From Hyphomicrobiales bacterium (GTDB taxonomy: Bacteria > Pseudomonadota > Alphaproteobacteria > Rhizobiales > Rhizobiaceae), in NCBI GenBank assembly GCA_002401155.1, contig NVSG01000006.1:1-64000 (forward strand): DNA of 64,000 bases, written 5' to 3'. The notes under the pieces are model-generated. The model had not been told where the DNA came from. It made no database searches and was given only the letters and a program-made list of their open reading frames with translations. Position 1 is the stretch's first letter, and each line of letters begins with the position of its first letter. Shown piece after piece: positions 1 to 8,398 of this stretch. A program made the translations under genes and the position numbers.

Positions 1-471
1 GGTGGGTCCATCGCCAATAACGATCCGGCAGCTGATTACCCTGCCGCTGTTTTGGCACTGGGCGCAACCATCAAAACCAATTCAAGAGAAATTGCCGCCG
101 GGGATTTCTTCGCAGGAATGTTCGAAACCTCATTGAACGAAGATGAAATCATCGTTTCTGTAAGTTTCCCAATCCCGGAAAAAGCAGGCTACGCCAAGTT
201 CCCAAATCCTGCTTCACGCTATGCCATGGCAGGCGTCTTCGCTGCTAAAACAGCAGACGGCCCCAGAGTAGGCGTAACAGGCGCAGGACAAGACGGCGTC
301 TACCGCGAAGCAGCAATGGAAGCAGCTTTGGGCAGCGACTGGTCACCGGCCTCAGCCTCAGGTGTTGATGTTAGCGCCGACGATCTAATGTCCGACATCC
401 ACGGCTCCTCCGATTACCGCGCCAATCTTGTAAAAGTAATGGCAGGCCGCGCAGTAGAAGCGGCTGGCTAG
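1..471 (+). CDS. coxM: CO/xanthine dehydrogenase-family FAD-binding medium subunit (CoxM/CutM), 3' part
   Basis: The frame is open from base 1 and ends at TAG 469-471, so only the last 156 residues are present. The first residues (GGSIANNDPAADYPAA) are the second FAD-pyrophosphate motif typical of the medium subunit of molybdenum hydroxylases of the CO dehydrogenase/xanthine dehydrogenase family. The remainder fits the C-terminal CO_deh_flav_C domain. In the family this subunit passes electrons from the [2Fe-2S] small subunit to FAD, working with a large molybdopterin subunit in the cytoplasm. The partner genes would lie to the left of the window. The substrate cannot be told from this fragment; many relatives labelled coxM do not oxidise CO. 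A strong hairpin follows directly, so this is the last gene of its operon. Confidence 0.85.
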   Translation, partial: GGSIANNDPAADYPAAVLALGATIKTNSREIAAGDFFAGMFETSLNEDEIIVSVSFPIPEKAGYAKFPNPASRYAMAGVFAAKTADGPRVGVTGAGQDGVYREAAMEAALGSDWSPASASGVDVSADDLMSDIHGSSDYRANLVKVMAGRAVEAAG

Positions 472-494
472 CTCAAACGGATAATTCAAAATAC

Positions 495-525
495 AAAACC
501 GGCTTCGTGAGAGGCCGGTTTTTTT
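495..525 (+). terminator. Rho-independent terminator after coxM
   Basis: Stem AAACCGGC / GCCGGTTT with a short loop, followed by a run of T. It lies 24 bases past the coxM stop. Nearly the same hairpin recurs at 5567-5597 and, in a degenerate G-U-paired form, at 2741-2772. Confidence 0.85.
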
Positions 526-543
526 ACTCTTGGTACAAATTAA

Positions 544-1563
544 TCATCGGTGTTTCTTCAAATACGCCGCAATCAAGCCCTTTAGCTCATTGTGAATATC
601 GGAACGTTTGCGATCACTAATTTCGGAACAAATTGGTTCATCTCCTTCAACCTTGATAATTGCTTCACCCATAGCCGTGCATTCACCTAGAAAGCTGAAA
701 TGGGTTGCCCCCTCCACTCGTGCAAATTCTGAATGGGCCAGTGCCAAAACAATATCGGCACCATCAATACCTGCAGGCACTTCATCTAAAGACCCAAGAT
801 TTACAATCAGAACCGGCCTTTGAATTTCCCCAAGGCTTTTGGATGTAAATGCTTGCGCAAGCCCGGGATCAACCGCAACTACTGTTTTTATCCGCTTGTC
901 CAAATTGCTCTGGCCAAATTTTTCCGCATTCATATTTGCCAGATTTACACCCGCAGCTGCGTACCATGCGCAATCAAGAAAGTGCGGATAACTCAAACAA
1001 TAATCGACATATTTTTGTTTGCTTACGCGCGCACCTGCAAGGCCCAGTACCGTGTAGCCACCGAGAGAAAACCCGACAGCGCTCACCCTGTCCAAATCCG
1101 GTTTAAGACCATGAGGCGGTTTCGTTTCCAGAAAGTCCAGAATGGCCGAAAAATCGGCTGTACGTTGCCAGATTTTTACTGTCTCCCGCGGCAAAGAATC
1201 CCGAGACGTAGTTCCCGGATGATTTGTCGAGACAACAATCATGCCCTGATCGGCCAAATGAGCGGCAATCCAGCCAATATTGACCGCATTGCCACCAGAA
1301 CCATGTGACAGTAGGACAACCGGAAATTCCCCTTGTTGCGGCTTGGCACCCATTCGCACTTCAATTCCGGTGAAAACTATATTCTTGCCAAGCATTGTAG
1401 CGGCAACATTTTCCATCGCCGGATACCAGATGTGAAGCGGCAGGGACCGCTCACGATGAGCAACTTTTAGCTCCATTGTTTCATATCCCGGAGCAGCTTG
1501 CGTTGGGGAAATTGCAAGCAATAGCAGCGCAATAGCGCTCATTGTTTTACTGATCTGTTTCAT
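544..1563 (-). CDS. Secreted alpha/beta hydrolase (dienelactone hydrolase / PAF-acetylhydrolase-like)
   Basis: 339 residues when started at the ATG at 1563. I prefer this to the upstream start at 1635 because it begins exactly with a signal peptide (MKQISKTMSAIALLLLAISP, cut near TQA-AP). The fold shows an oxyanion segment SHGSGG near residue 87, the nucleophile elbow GFSLGG with Ser near 166, and a late His in EGATHFSF, the expected catalytic triad order. The family (predicted dienelactone hydrolases, COG4188-like) cleaves ester or lactone bonds; the substrate is unknown. The protein should be periplasmic. It is divergent from a membrane-bound AraC-type regulator with 140 bases between the starts, which suggests local regulation. 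The fold is clear; the reaction is an inference. Confidence 0.8.
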   Translation of the reverse strand: MKQISKTMSAIALLLLAISPTQAAPGYETMELKVAHRERSLPLHIWYPAMENVAATMLGKNIVFTGIEVRMGAKPQQGEFPVVLLSHGSGGNAVNIGWIAAHLADQGMIVVSTNHPGTTSRDSLPRETVKIWQRTADFSAILDFLETKPPHGLKPDLDRVSAVGFSLGGYTVLGLAGARVSKQKYVDYCLSYPHFLDCAWYAAAGVNLANMNAEKFGQSNLDKRIKTVVAVDPGLAQAFTSKSLGEIQRPVLIVNLGSLDEVPAGIDGADIVLALAHSEFARVEGATHFSFLGECTAMGEAIIKVEGDEPICSEISDRKRSDIHNELKGLIAAYLKKHR

Positions 1564-1703
1564 AATCGATATCTTTCGTTTGACGTTGATAGGTACAACA
1601 TCACCACTCCCCGTTCCTAATGCGTCCTCAATCACGATTCAGGTCGACCTTGATCGCAAACGCGGACATATTGGAGGCAGATTTCTAGCTGAGGACAGCA
1701 TCA

Positions 1704-2684
1704 ATGATCATGATCCCTCTGCCGTTTTTCATCACAGCGGCAGCCCTGTTTACCTTCTATCGGGAATGGGCAAATATCGAGCCGCACCGACGAAACTCCT
1801 GGTTCCTGTGCTTCTTGGCAACGCTCGCATTTCAGGAAACACTGATCGGCGTGAGATTTGGTTACGGACAGGAATGGTTACGGGAAATTCAACCGGTAAC
1901 AGCGGCAATGTTACCAGCATTAGCTTATCTAAGCTTCAAAAGACTTTCGTTTCGCAACGGTGCGATGCTGCTTGCTTTACCCACTACAACCGCAATTTTA
2001 CTAGCGCTTTTTGCCCTCAATCTTCTCGATACATTTCTGGCAGCAAATAATTTGTTCTACGCCGCCGCATTAGCACTGCTCGGCCTTGGCGGCAGCGACG
2101 CTTTAGGTTGGGTCGAGATCGGCCGCGAACGGTTGGTGCGCGGCCTGCTTTGGCTTGTTTGCAGCCTTCTCATTATCTCGGGCCTGACTGATGCAATCAT
2201 CTCTTATGATTTTTGGGCAAACAGCGGCACTAATACAAGTAGCATCGCCGGATGGGCATCAATGGCCGGCATTTTAATCGCGGCGACTATAATCACGATG
2301 GTAACGTCGTGGAATCGTCTCCGAGAGAAATCAACAAGCACGCCAAATATCATTGCTGAAAAAGCAGTGTTCACTCGATTGGAAAAATTGCTGTACAAAG
2401 AACGCCTATTCCTTGATTCCGAGATAAATCTAAACCGAATTGCCCGACGAATGGTGTTACCTGCACGCGAAGTATCGCGGGCAATCAACGGTCAGACTGG
2501 CGGCAACGCCTCCCAATACATCAACAAGTTAAGAGTTGAAGAAGCTTGCCACTTGCTCAAAAATTCTGACATGCAAATAACACAAATTGTCTTCGCCTCC
2601 GGTTTCAATACCAAATCCAATTTCAACCGGGAGTTTGCAAGGGTCATTAACAAGACACCATCCCAATGGCGTTCCGTTCAATAG
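1704..2684 (+). CDS. Membrane-anchored AraC-family transcriptional regulator
   Basis: 326 residues. Residues about 5-200 form roughly seven hydrophobic segments; the C-terminal ~100 residues are an AraC/XylS double helix-turn-helix. The second helix-turn-helix shows the hallmark FNTKSNFNREFARVINKTPS. This build (7TM-like sensor plus AraC output) is known from regulators that sense a ligand in or across the membrane. The start has a GAGGA ribosome site eight bases upstream. It faces the secreted hydrolase gene across 140 bases, so the likely target is that gene and itself. The signal is unknown. Confidence 0.85.
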   Translation: MIMIPLPFFITAAALFTFYREWANIEPHRRNSWFLCFLATLAFQETLIGVRFGYGQEWLREIQPVTAAMLPALAYLSFKRLSFRNGAMLLALPTTTAILLALFALNLLDTFLAANNLFYAAALALLGLGGSDALGWVEIGRERLVRGLLWLVCSLLIISGLTDAIISYDFWANSGTNTSSIAGWASMAGILIAATIITMVTSWNRLREKSTSTPNIIAEKAVFTRLEKLLYKERLFLDSEINLNRIARRMVLPAREVSRAINGQTGGNASQYINKLRVEEACHLLKNSDMQITQIVFASGFNTKSNFNREFARVINKTPSQWRSVQ

Positions 2685-2740
2685 TACGTTGGTATCTGGA
2701 CCAGTTACTTCGCACCAGTTCAAACAAATATTTAATAACT

Positions 2741-2772
2741 AAAATCGATTTCCTGTGAGGTTGGTTTTTTCG
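2741..2772 (+). terminator. Weak intrinsic terminator after the AraC-type gene
   Basis: AAAATCGATT pairs with GGTTGGTTTT in RNA if G-U pairs are allowed, giving ten pairs round an eight-base loop and a short T run. It looks like a decayed relative of the hairpins at 495 and 5567. Confidence 0.5.
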
Positions 2773-2786
2773 TTCTCTAAAAATGG

Positions 2787-3500
2787 CTAACTCACAGCAT
2801 CATGAAATATGACACCTGCTGTATGCCTCTCCCCACTGTGCACCGCGCTAACGCCGTGCCGCATATTGGCTCGATAATAGCCTCTAGCTCCCTTTATTGG
2901 GCGAAAATTGGTTGTAAAAATTATCATGTCACCCTTGCGAGGTTTTAATACAATGGCTCTGGATTGTGCCCTCGGCACTTGCTGGGTGAGGACAAATTCT
3001 CCACCCTCAAAATCAACATCAGGTTCATTCAACATGAACACTGTCTGCAATGGAAAGTAAATTTCTCCATATAAATCCTGGTGCAACGTGTTGAACCCGC
3101 CTTCACCATATTTCAATATCAGCGCCGTTGGCTTCAACTGGCCATTGGAATAACATTCTGCCTGCAAATCCTGAAACTCATCAGGAAACCGCCTGCTGAT
3201 CTTCAACATTTTCATCCACAAATTGGCAATGGGTGCCAGCTTTGGATAAAGGTTTTCCCGAACCGTCTGGATGATACCCGGTAAGGGGTAATCGAAATAT
3301 TTATATTCACCCAAGCCAAATCGATATCGTTCCATCACAACAGTTTTTCGATAACCATTCGGGTCATCATATTTCCCGATCAACTGTTGGCACTGTTCTG
3401 GTGCGAGAAAATCAGGAACGACCACATAACCATTCTCATGCATTTCAACAGCAAGTTGTTGCCAGTCCATCGCTTCGATTTTTTCAGTGAGACCATTCAT
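2787..3500 (-). CDS. 2-oxoglutarate/Fe(II) oxygenase of the DNA-repair-linked COG3826 type
   Basis: 237 residues. The iron site is visible as His140-x-Asp142 (LHQDLYG) with the distal His near 215 (RHGVSAVHSG) and an Arg near 225 (ERHTAGVIFHDA) that would hold 2-oxoglutarate. From memory this matches the family Pfam describes as an oxygenase acting on damaged DNA (PF09859). The start overlaps the stop of ada by four bases (ATGA), so the two are translationally coupled in one operon. That context makes oxidative removal of alkyl lesions, in parallel with Ada, the best guess. Direct proof of substrate is lacking and small-molecule or protein hydroxylation remains possible. Confidence 0.8.
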   Translation of the reverse strand: MNGLTEKIEAMDWQQLAVEMHENGYVVVPDFLAPEQCQQLIGKYDDPNGYRKTVVMERYRFGLGEYKYFDYPLPGIIQTVRENLYPKLAPIANLWMKMLKISRRFPDEFQDLQAECYSNGQLKPTALILKYGEGGFNTLHQDLYGEIYFPLQTVFMLNEPDVDFEGGEFVLTQQVPRAQSRAIVLKPRKGDMIIFTTNFRPIKGARGYYRANMRHGVSAVHSGERHTAGVIFHDAVS

Positions 3501-4561
3501 AATGATGCCTCCTGCTCAAGCAATTGGCGCTTTCGTTCAACACCCCATCGATACCCGGAAATGGCGCCATCATTACGCACGACCCGGTGGCAGGGAATGG
3601 CAATTGCAATTGCATTTGCAGCACAAGCTTTTGCAATAGCCCTCGCAGCTTTGGGTGAACCGATGGCCCTTGCAACTTCTGCATAACTTACAGTTGAACC
3701 AATGGGTATCGCGCGCAACGCCTGCCACACCCGTTGTTGAAAGGCCGTCCCGCGAATATCCAGTGGCAAATCCAAGCCCAGTTGCGGCGCTTCGACAAAC
3801 CCCACAACTTTGGCAACCCATTCTTCGAAGGAATTATCGCCCCCTTCCAACATGGCATTCGGAAATCTGTCCTGAAGGTCTTGAGCCAGCATATCCGGAC
3901 TATCACCAAGCAAAATCGCGCATATGCCGGTCTTGCTTGCGGCCACCAAAACAGAGCCAAGGCCGCACTCACCAACGGCAAAATTTATGATCTCGCCAGA
4001 ACCTCCGGAACGGTATTTGGAAGGTGTCATCCCCAGCGTTTTGGATGAAGTAGCATAAAACGGCCCATTGGAATTAAAACCTGCACCGTATATCGCATCG
4101 GTCACACTACTGCTTTGGGAAAGTTCGCGGCGAATTTTGTCTGCACGATGCGCATTGGCATAAGCCTTGGGCGTTACACCCGTCACCCGTTTGAAAATTC
4201 GGTGAAAATGGTAGGCACTCATTGAAACCGCACCCGCAAGGGTTTCAAGCGTCGGCGCTTCTTCAGACTGTTCAATCAAACGGCAGGCTTTCGCAATGAC
4301 TGTTGCTTGTCTTTCGACAAGGGGTGGTTGATCAGGTTTGCAACGTCTGCACGGGCGAAACCCCGCACCCTCCGCATCATCACATGTAAGATGAAAAGCT
4401 ACATTTTCTCTCAACGCCAAACGCGCTGCACAAGAAGGACGACAGTAAACACCCGTTGTCTTCACCGAATAATAGAAATGACCATCGGCCTCTGCGCTGT
4501 GATTGACCATCGCATCCCATCGGTCTTTCTCATTGATAAATTTTCCAGCTGTCGTGGTCAT
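3497..4561 (-). CDS. ada: Bifunctional Ada: methyl-accepting regulator and O6-methylguanine-DNA methyltransferase
   Basis: 354 residues from the ATG at 4561, chosen over the ATG at 4585 because an AGGAG ribosome site sits nine bases upstream. Domain order is canonical. The N-terminal zinc domain has Cys40, Cys44, Cys71 and Cys74, with Cys40 the phosphotriester methyl acceptor (E. coli Cys38). An AraC-type helix-turn-helix follows at about 85-180. The C-terminal alkyltransferase has IPCHRVV with acceptor Cys324. The protein repairs O6-methylguanine and methylphosphotriesters suicidally. In E. coli, methylation of the N-domain turns it into an activator. It leads an operon with the 2OG oxygenase and faces an SDR gene. 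AAT-N6-GCAA sites lie on both sides of the promoter gap, so autoregulation is likely. Confidence 0.95.
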   Translation of the reverse strand: MTTTAGKFINEKDRWDAMVNHSAEADGHFYYSVKTTGVYCRPSCAARLALRENVAFHLTCDDAEGAGFRPCRRCKPDQPPLVERQATVIAKACRLIEQSEEAPTLETLAGAVSMSAYHFHRIFKRVTGVTPKAYANAHRADKIRRELSQSSSVTDAIYGAGFNSNGPFYATSSKTLGMTPSKYRSGGSGEIINFAVGECGLGSVLVAASKTGICAILLGDSPDMLAQDLQDRFPNAMLEGGDNSFEEWVAKVVGFVEAPQLGLDLPLDIRGTAFQQRVWQALRAIPIGSTVSYAEVARAIGSPKAARAIAKACAANAIAIAIPCHRVVRNDGAISGYRWGVERKRQLLEQEASL

Positions 4562-4640
4562 AATTTTTGCTCCTGACACAAGCATTGTATCTCAATTTTC
4601 CATTCGTTCGACAGTAATCAGCCACACACAACGTGTCGCT

Positions 4641-4660
4641 CCGTTTCTTGCTTTTGAATT
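4641..4660 (-). promoter_or_regulatory. Ada-box-like site facing ada
   Basis: On the minus strand this reads AATTCAAAAGCAAGAAACGG, that is AAT-N6-GCAA, the A-box/B-box layout described for E. coli ada and aidB. It lies about 80 bases upstream of the ada start and matches the site at 4701-4720 at 17 of 20 positions in inverted orientation. Confidence 0.55.
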
Positions 4661-4700
4661 CCAGCAATTTTACCCGCCCAAACCATCGAATTTAAAATTC

Positions 4701-4720
4701 AATTTGAAAGCAAGAAATGG
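4701..4720 (+). promoter_or_regulatory. Ada-box-like site facing the SDR gene
   Basis: Plus strand AATTTGAAAGCAAGAAATGG, again AAT-N6-GCAA, about 75 bases upstream of the SDR start. It mirrors 4641-4660. The equal distance of the two sites from the two start codons argues for a shared divergent control region. Confidence 0.55.
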
Positions 4721-4794
4721 AGTGTTTAATTTTGTATCGCATGTTTTCTCCTGTTCACCGGGAAACCGGATCTAGTAAAAAACAGGAAAATCAA

Positions 4795-5559
4795 ATGACC
4801 GATATAAAAGATAAAGTTGCAATTGTTACGGGCGCCAGTTCCGGAATTGGATATGAAACGGCTCTTCTATTTGCAAGCAAGGGAGCAAAGCTGATTGTTT
4901 CAGCCCGACGCCAGGAACAACTCGACGAACTGGTTGGCAAAATCGAAAATGCTGGCGGCACGGCAACCGCAATTGCTGGAGATATAAAGGACGAAGCAAC
5001 CGCCAAGGAGCTAGTAGAGACTGCTCTGTCCAACTTCGGCGGGCTGCATATTGCATTTAATAATGCAGGTACCATGGGCGAAATGGGTTCTCCTCCTGAT
5101 ATCTCGACCGCCGGATGGGATGATACCATCGCCACCAATCTCTCAAGTGCATTTTACGCAGTCAAACATCAAATCCCGGCCTTGCTAGAAAGTGGCGGCG
5201 GCTCAATAATTTTCACCTCCACATTCGTCGGTTACACAGCCGGAATGCCCGGAACCATCGCTTATTCCGCGGCAAAATCAGGGTTGGTTGGCCTGACCCA
5301 ATCACTGGCCGTGGAATACGGTCCGCAGGGTATTCGCGTCAACGCGTTAATGTTGGGCGGAGTAGATACGCCAATGGGAAGATCCTTTGCCAACACCCCC
5401 GAAACGATGGAATTCGTTAAGGGCCTACACGCATTAAAGCGTATAGCGCAACCAGCAGAGATTGCTCATTCAGCCCTGTATCTAGCATCAGATGCGTCAA
5501 GCTTTACAACAGGCTCCGCGATGCTTGTCGATGGCGGCGTTTCCATCAATCGCACTTAA
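4795..5559 (+). CDS. Short-chain dehydrogenase/reductase (classical SDR)
   Basis: 254 residues from the ATG at 4795 (AGGA site upstream). An upstream in-frame start at 4717 would add 26 residues with no family match. The classical SDR layout is clear: cofactor loop TGASSGIG near residue 14, NNAG near 90, catalytic Ser in the FTSTF strand, Tyr and Lys in YSAAK. Arg at the end of beta-2 (SARRQEQ) favours NADP(H). The oxidised alcohol or reduced ketone is unknown. It is divergent from the ada operon with an Ada-box-like site in its promoter, which suggests induction by alkylation damage. It ends in a strong terminator and stands alone. Confidence 0.88.
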   Translation: MTDIKDKVAIVTGASSGIGYETALLFASKGAKLIVSARRQEQLDELVGKIENAGGTATAIAGDIKDEATAKELVETALSNFGGLHIAFNNAGTMGEMGSPPDISTAGWDDTIATNLSSAFYAVKHQIPALLESGGGSIIFTSTFVGYTAGMPGTIAYSAAKSGLVGLTQSLAVEYGPQGIRVNALMLGGVDTPMGRSFANTPETMEFVKGLHALKRIAQPAEIAHSALYLASDASSFTTGSAMLVDGGVSINRT

Positions 5560-5566
5560 TCAGTAC

Positions 5567-5597
5567 CAAAACCGGCATCGAGAGAGGCCGGTTTTTT
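5567..5597 (+). terminator. Rho-independent terminator after the SDR gene
   Basis: AAACCGGC / GCCGGTTT stem with a T run, eight bases past the stop; near-identical to the hairpin at 495-525. Confidence 0.85.
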
Positions 5598-5650
5598 CAT
5601 CCGATAATATCTCCCTTGTGGAACTGGTGAGCCACGGGGTAGAATTACCC

Positions 5651-6212
5651 ATGCAATCAAATTCCACATCAAGTCTGCCAGCATTCGGACCACGCCTTCG
5701 ACAAATGCGTCGTGCCGCCGGAGTGAAACAATCAATCCTGTCGAATGAGCTCAATATCGATCAATCCACCCTCTCAAGATGGGAGGCCGGAATCCAGGGC
5801 CCCGAGGAACATATTCAACAAAAAGCGTTTAGCCTGTTAGCCAGCAATATGACGGACGACTTTGCTCTGCGACGCCTTATTGAAACCTCTAATTTCTTCG
5901 CTGCACCTGATTGAAGACACAACACATATATGTCTGGCTTTTTCACATCGGCGTGCAACGGAATGGGGAAATCAGGATGCCAACCTACTGATAGGCAAAT
6001 CTCTTTGGCGCTTTGCAACCGAAGAAATACAAGCAGCCGAGAACGACCTTTCAACCGGCGACTGGTGGTCTGCCCGATCCCCAACACCCCGGATATTTAA
6101 AACATCCCAAAAGGCCCATGATGAGCTTGTCATCAGCGCAGGCCAGATAGTTTGGGAACGGATGTATTTGAGTGATGGCACTCCGGTTCGTTTGTGCTCC
6201 TCTCTCAACTAG
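5651..6212 (+). pseudogene. XRE-type DNA-binding regulator, broken by a one-base frameshift
   Basis: The first frame, from ATG 5651 to TGA 5914, encodes an N-terminal XRE-like helix-turn-helix (QSILSNELNIDQSTLSRWE) and then runs into unrelated residues. A second frame, open to TAG 6212, carries the rest of what looks like one protein (LHLIEDTTHICLAFSHRRAT, then a GKSLWRFATEEI segment). Removing one T from the TTT at 5893-5895 joins them without a gap: RRLIETSN-SSLHLIEDTTH. The repaired product would be 186 residues. Either the gene is inactive or the extra T is a sequencing error; the second half shows no decay. No slippery heptamer is visible, so programmed frameshifting is unlikely. The C-terminal domain resembles a small ligand-sensing domain but I cannot name it. 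Confidence 0.65.
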
Positions 6213-6225
6213 GTAAACAGCAAAC

Positions 6226-6248
6226 GCCGCGCATATTTTATGCGTGGC
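6226..6248 (+). terminator. Hairpin between the XRE-type gene and the MFS gene
   Basis: GCCGCGCAT and ATGCGTGGC form a nine-pair stem (one G-U) round a five-base loop. No T run follows, so termination would be weak; an mRNA structure is the alternative. Confidence 0.4.
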
Positions 6249-6279
6249 ATCAAAATTTAAATTCCTCTAACAATCAAAA

Positions 6280-7464
6280 ATGAAATCACACTCCCCCGCA
6301 AAATCATCCACGGTGCTGGTGCTTGTATTATGGATAGCCGGCCTTGGCGCCGCCATGCAGTTTGCCAAAATCAGCGTGATGTTCCCTTACATAAAAGAAC
6401 AATATTCATCAGCAGGCTCTGAAATCGGACTGCTGGTATCGGTAATCGGATTCCTTGGTATTGCCTTGGGATTATTTACTGGCCTGATCGTTGCCCGTAT
6501 CGGTTTTCGCCGGCTCTTATTATCAGCACTGATACTGGGCGCCCTGATGTCGTTTTATCAGGCGACACTACCCCCTTTCACAATGATGCTGTTCAGTCGC
6601 ATCATCGAGGGAGCCTCCCATTTGATCATCGTCGTGGCAGCCCCCACCCTGATCGCACAGATAAGCTCCAATCGTTATCGCGGGTTGGCGATGACATTAT
6701 GGAGCACTTTTTTTGGTGTCGCATTCGCGCTGGTTGCCTGGTTTGGTATTGCACTGGTCGAGGCATTCGGGCTCGAAAGCATCTTCATTGTACATGCGGT
6801 GATGTTATTCGTTACCGCTTCAATTCTTGCGGTTCTGCTTCCAGCGCAAAGAACGATTGAAGACAACAATATAAACCTCGGGCTGATTGATATTGCCCGC
6901 GAGCATATCCGGATTTACAGGTCTCCCCATATCGCCGCTCCTGCAATTGGTTGGTTGTTTTACACTTTGACATTTGTAGCAATGCTGACAGTGCTGCCGG
7001 ACCTTGTACCGGCTGAAGATCGTTCTTTCGTTGCCGGCACAATGCCAATTGCAAGCATCATAGTATCTCTGGCCTGCGGTGCATTCCTTCTGCCAAGATT
7101 ATCAGCAATCAACACCATCATACTGGGTTTTGCCCTCGCCGTGGGCATCCTCCAACTTTTATGGTTGGAAGTTGATAAAGCATGGGTATGTATCGCGTTG
7201 TTCGGCGTGTTGGGTTTGGTACAATCCGCAAGCTTTGCCGCAATACCGCAATTAAATCAGGACACCGAGGCGCAAGCCAGAGCAAATGGCGCCATTGCCC
7301 AAATGGGCAATCTGGGCAACACAATAGGCACCCCTCTCCTCCTGTCGCTGCTTGCCACATTCGGCCTCAACGGAATGATTTGGGGCGCAACTTTCTGCTA
7401 CCTCACAGCCATCGCCGCGCACTTCGCAATGAAACAACGCCGAAGGGTTACAACTGCAAATTAA
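6280..7464 (+). CDS. MFS transporter (CynX/NarK-like)
   Basis: 394 residues with about twelve hydrophobic segments and the MFS loop 2-3 signature region (GLIVARIGFRRLLL) near residues 68-82. It is an inner-membrane secondary carrier. The compact size and the opening resemble the CynX-like group of proton-coupled carriers and exporters, but the substrate cannot be read. No good Shine-Dalgarno precedes the ATG; it follows an A-rich stretch. It is convergent with the universal stress gene, with 14 bases between the stops. The preceding broken regulator may once have controlled it. Confidence 0.8.
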   Translation: MKSHSPAKSSTVLVLVLWIAGLGAAMQFAKISVMFPYIKEQYSSAGSEIGLLVSVIGFLGIALGLFTGLIVARIGFRRLLLSALILGALMSFYQATLPPFTMMLFSRIIEGASHLIIVVAAPTLIAQISSNRYRGLAMTLWSTFFGVAFALVAWFGIALVEAFGLESIFIVHAVMLFVTASILAVLLPAQRTIEDNNINLGLIDIAREHIRIYRSPHIAAPAIGWLFYTLTFVAMLTVLPDLVPAEDRSFVAGTMPIASIIVSLACGAFLLPRLSAINTIILGFALAVGILQLLWLEVDKAWVCIALFGVLGLVQSASFAAIPQLNQDTEAQARANGAIAQMGNLGNTIGTPLLLSLLATFGLNGMIWGATFCYLTAIAAHFAMKQRRRVTTAN

Positions 7465-7478
7465 CTCAGCTTATAAAT

Positions 7479-8315
7479 CTAGTGCGACATCAAAACCGGC
7501 AAACTGGGATGATCAATCATTGATGCCGTAGTGCCGCCAAATACCAGTTGTTTCAGGCGGGAATGGCCATAGGCACCCATCACAATCAAATCTGCATTCA
7601 TATCAACCGCATGTTGTTGCAGTACTTTTGCCACCGGGCGCCCGCCACTGGGGAGATTTTCGACCGTAATATTGATACCGTGACGCACGAGATATCTTGC
7701 CAGATCTGCTCCCGGTTCTTGCCCCGACGCGTGCGCAGCACTTATCGGATCAACCAGAATGACGTGGACATCTTTCGCACTTTTCAACAAACTGAGGGAC
7801 CGACCCACAGCCCGTATTGCTGGCAAACCATCGTCCCATGCCACCATAATTCTATCTGCCGAGAGCTTGGTGATGCCCTCTTTCGGCATTAGCAAAATCG
7901 GCTTGGCAGATTGGTAAAGAGCACCGTAAACAGTCTTCTCACGGAGGTCGTTTTCGTTATCTCCAGCACGTCGAATCAGTGTTAAATCGCAAAACCGCGC
8001 CCGTGCACCAACCACATCATCCATCTGGCCATATTCGCAATAACTAACATCCACCTCCGCGGAAACTTCTGCCCGTTGCAGCAGTTTTTCAATTTCATTA
8101 CCCCGTTCAACTGCCCGCTCACGGCCTTTGGCCAAATCTTCGGCCCAGCCCGTATCAACCACAGCACCGTAGGAATAGGTCGGTGCATGCGGTATCACGC
8201 CAACCACAAGAACAACCAGATGAAGATCATTTTCCTGACAAAGGGAAATGGCATTTTTCAATTGATCATCGGAATCTGAAACCCCGACCACACATAAAAT
8301 TGTTTTGAAAATCAT
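7479..8315 (-). CDS. Tandem universal stress protein (UspA family)
   Basis: 278 residues made of two Usp domains (about 1-140 and 150-278). The second has the ATP-binding pattern G-2x-G-9x-G-T (GAYGHSRLKQLVFGGTT). The first lacks a clean copy, so nucleotide binding probably sits in domain two. Usp proteins are cytoplasmic and raise survival under starvation, redox or respiratory stress. A perfect FNR/FixK-type palindrome lies 84-97 bases upstream of the start, close to the activating position if transcription begins near 8364. This is the classic setting of Usp genes induced at low oxygen. Confidence 0.88.
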   Translation of the reverse strand: MIFKTILCVVGVSDSDDQLKNAISLCQENDLHLVVLVVGVIPHAPTYSYGAVVDTGWAEDLAKGRERAVERGNEIEKLLQRAEVSAEVDVSYCEYGQMDDVVGARARFCDLTLIRRAGDNENDLREKTVYGALYQSAKPILLMPKEGITKLSADRIMVAWDDGLPAIRAVGRSLSLLKSAKDVHVILVDPISAAHASGQEPGADLARYLVRHGINITVENLPSGGRPVAKVLQQHAVDMNADLIVMGAYGHSRLKQLVFGGTTASMIDHPSLPVLMSH

Positions 8316-8398
8316 GACAAGTTCCTTCGCTTTGTGAACGCATAAATGCTCTTGAATATTGGATTACGTCAGTGTGGCAGGCACGGCAATTTCGTGCA

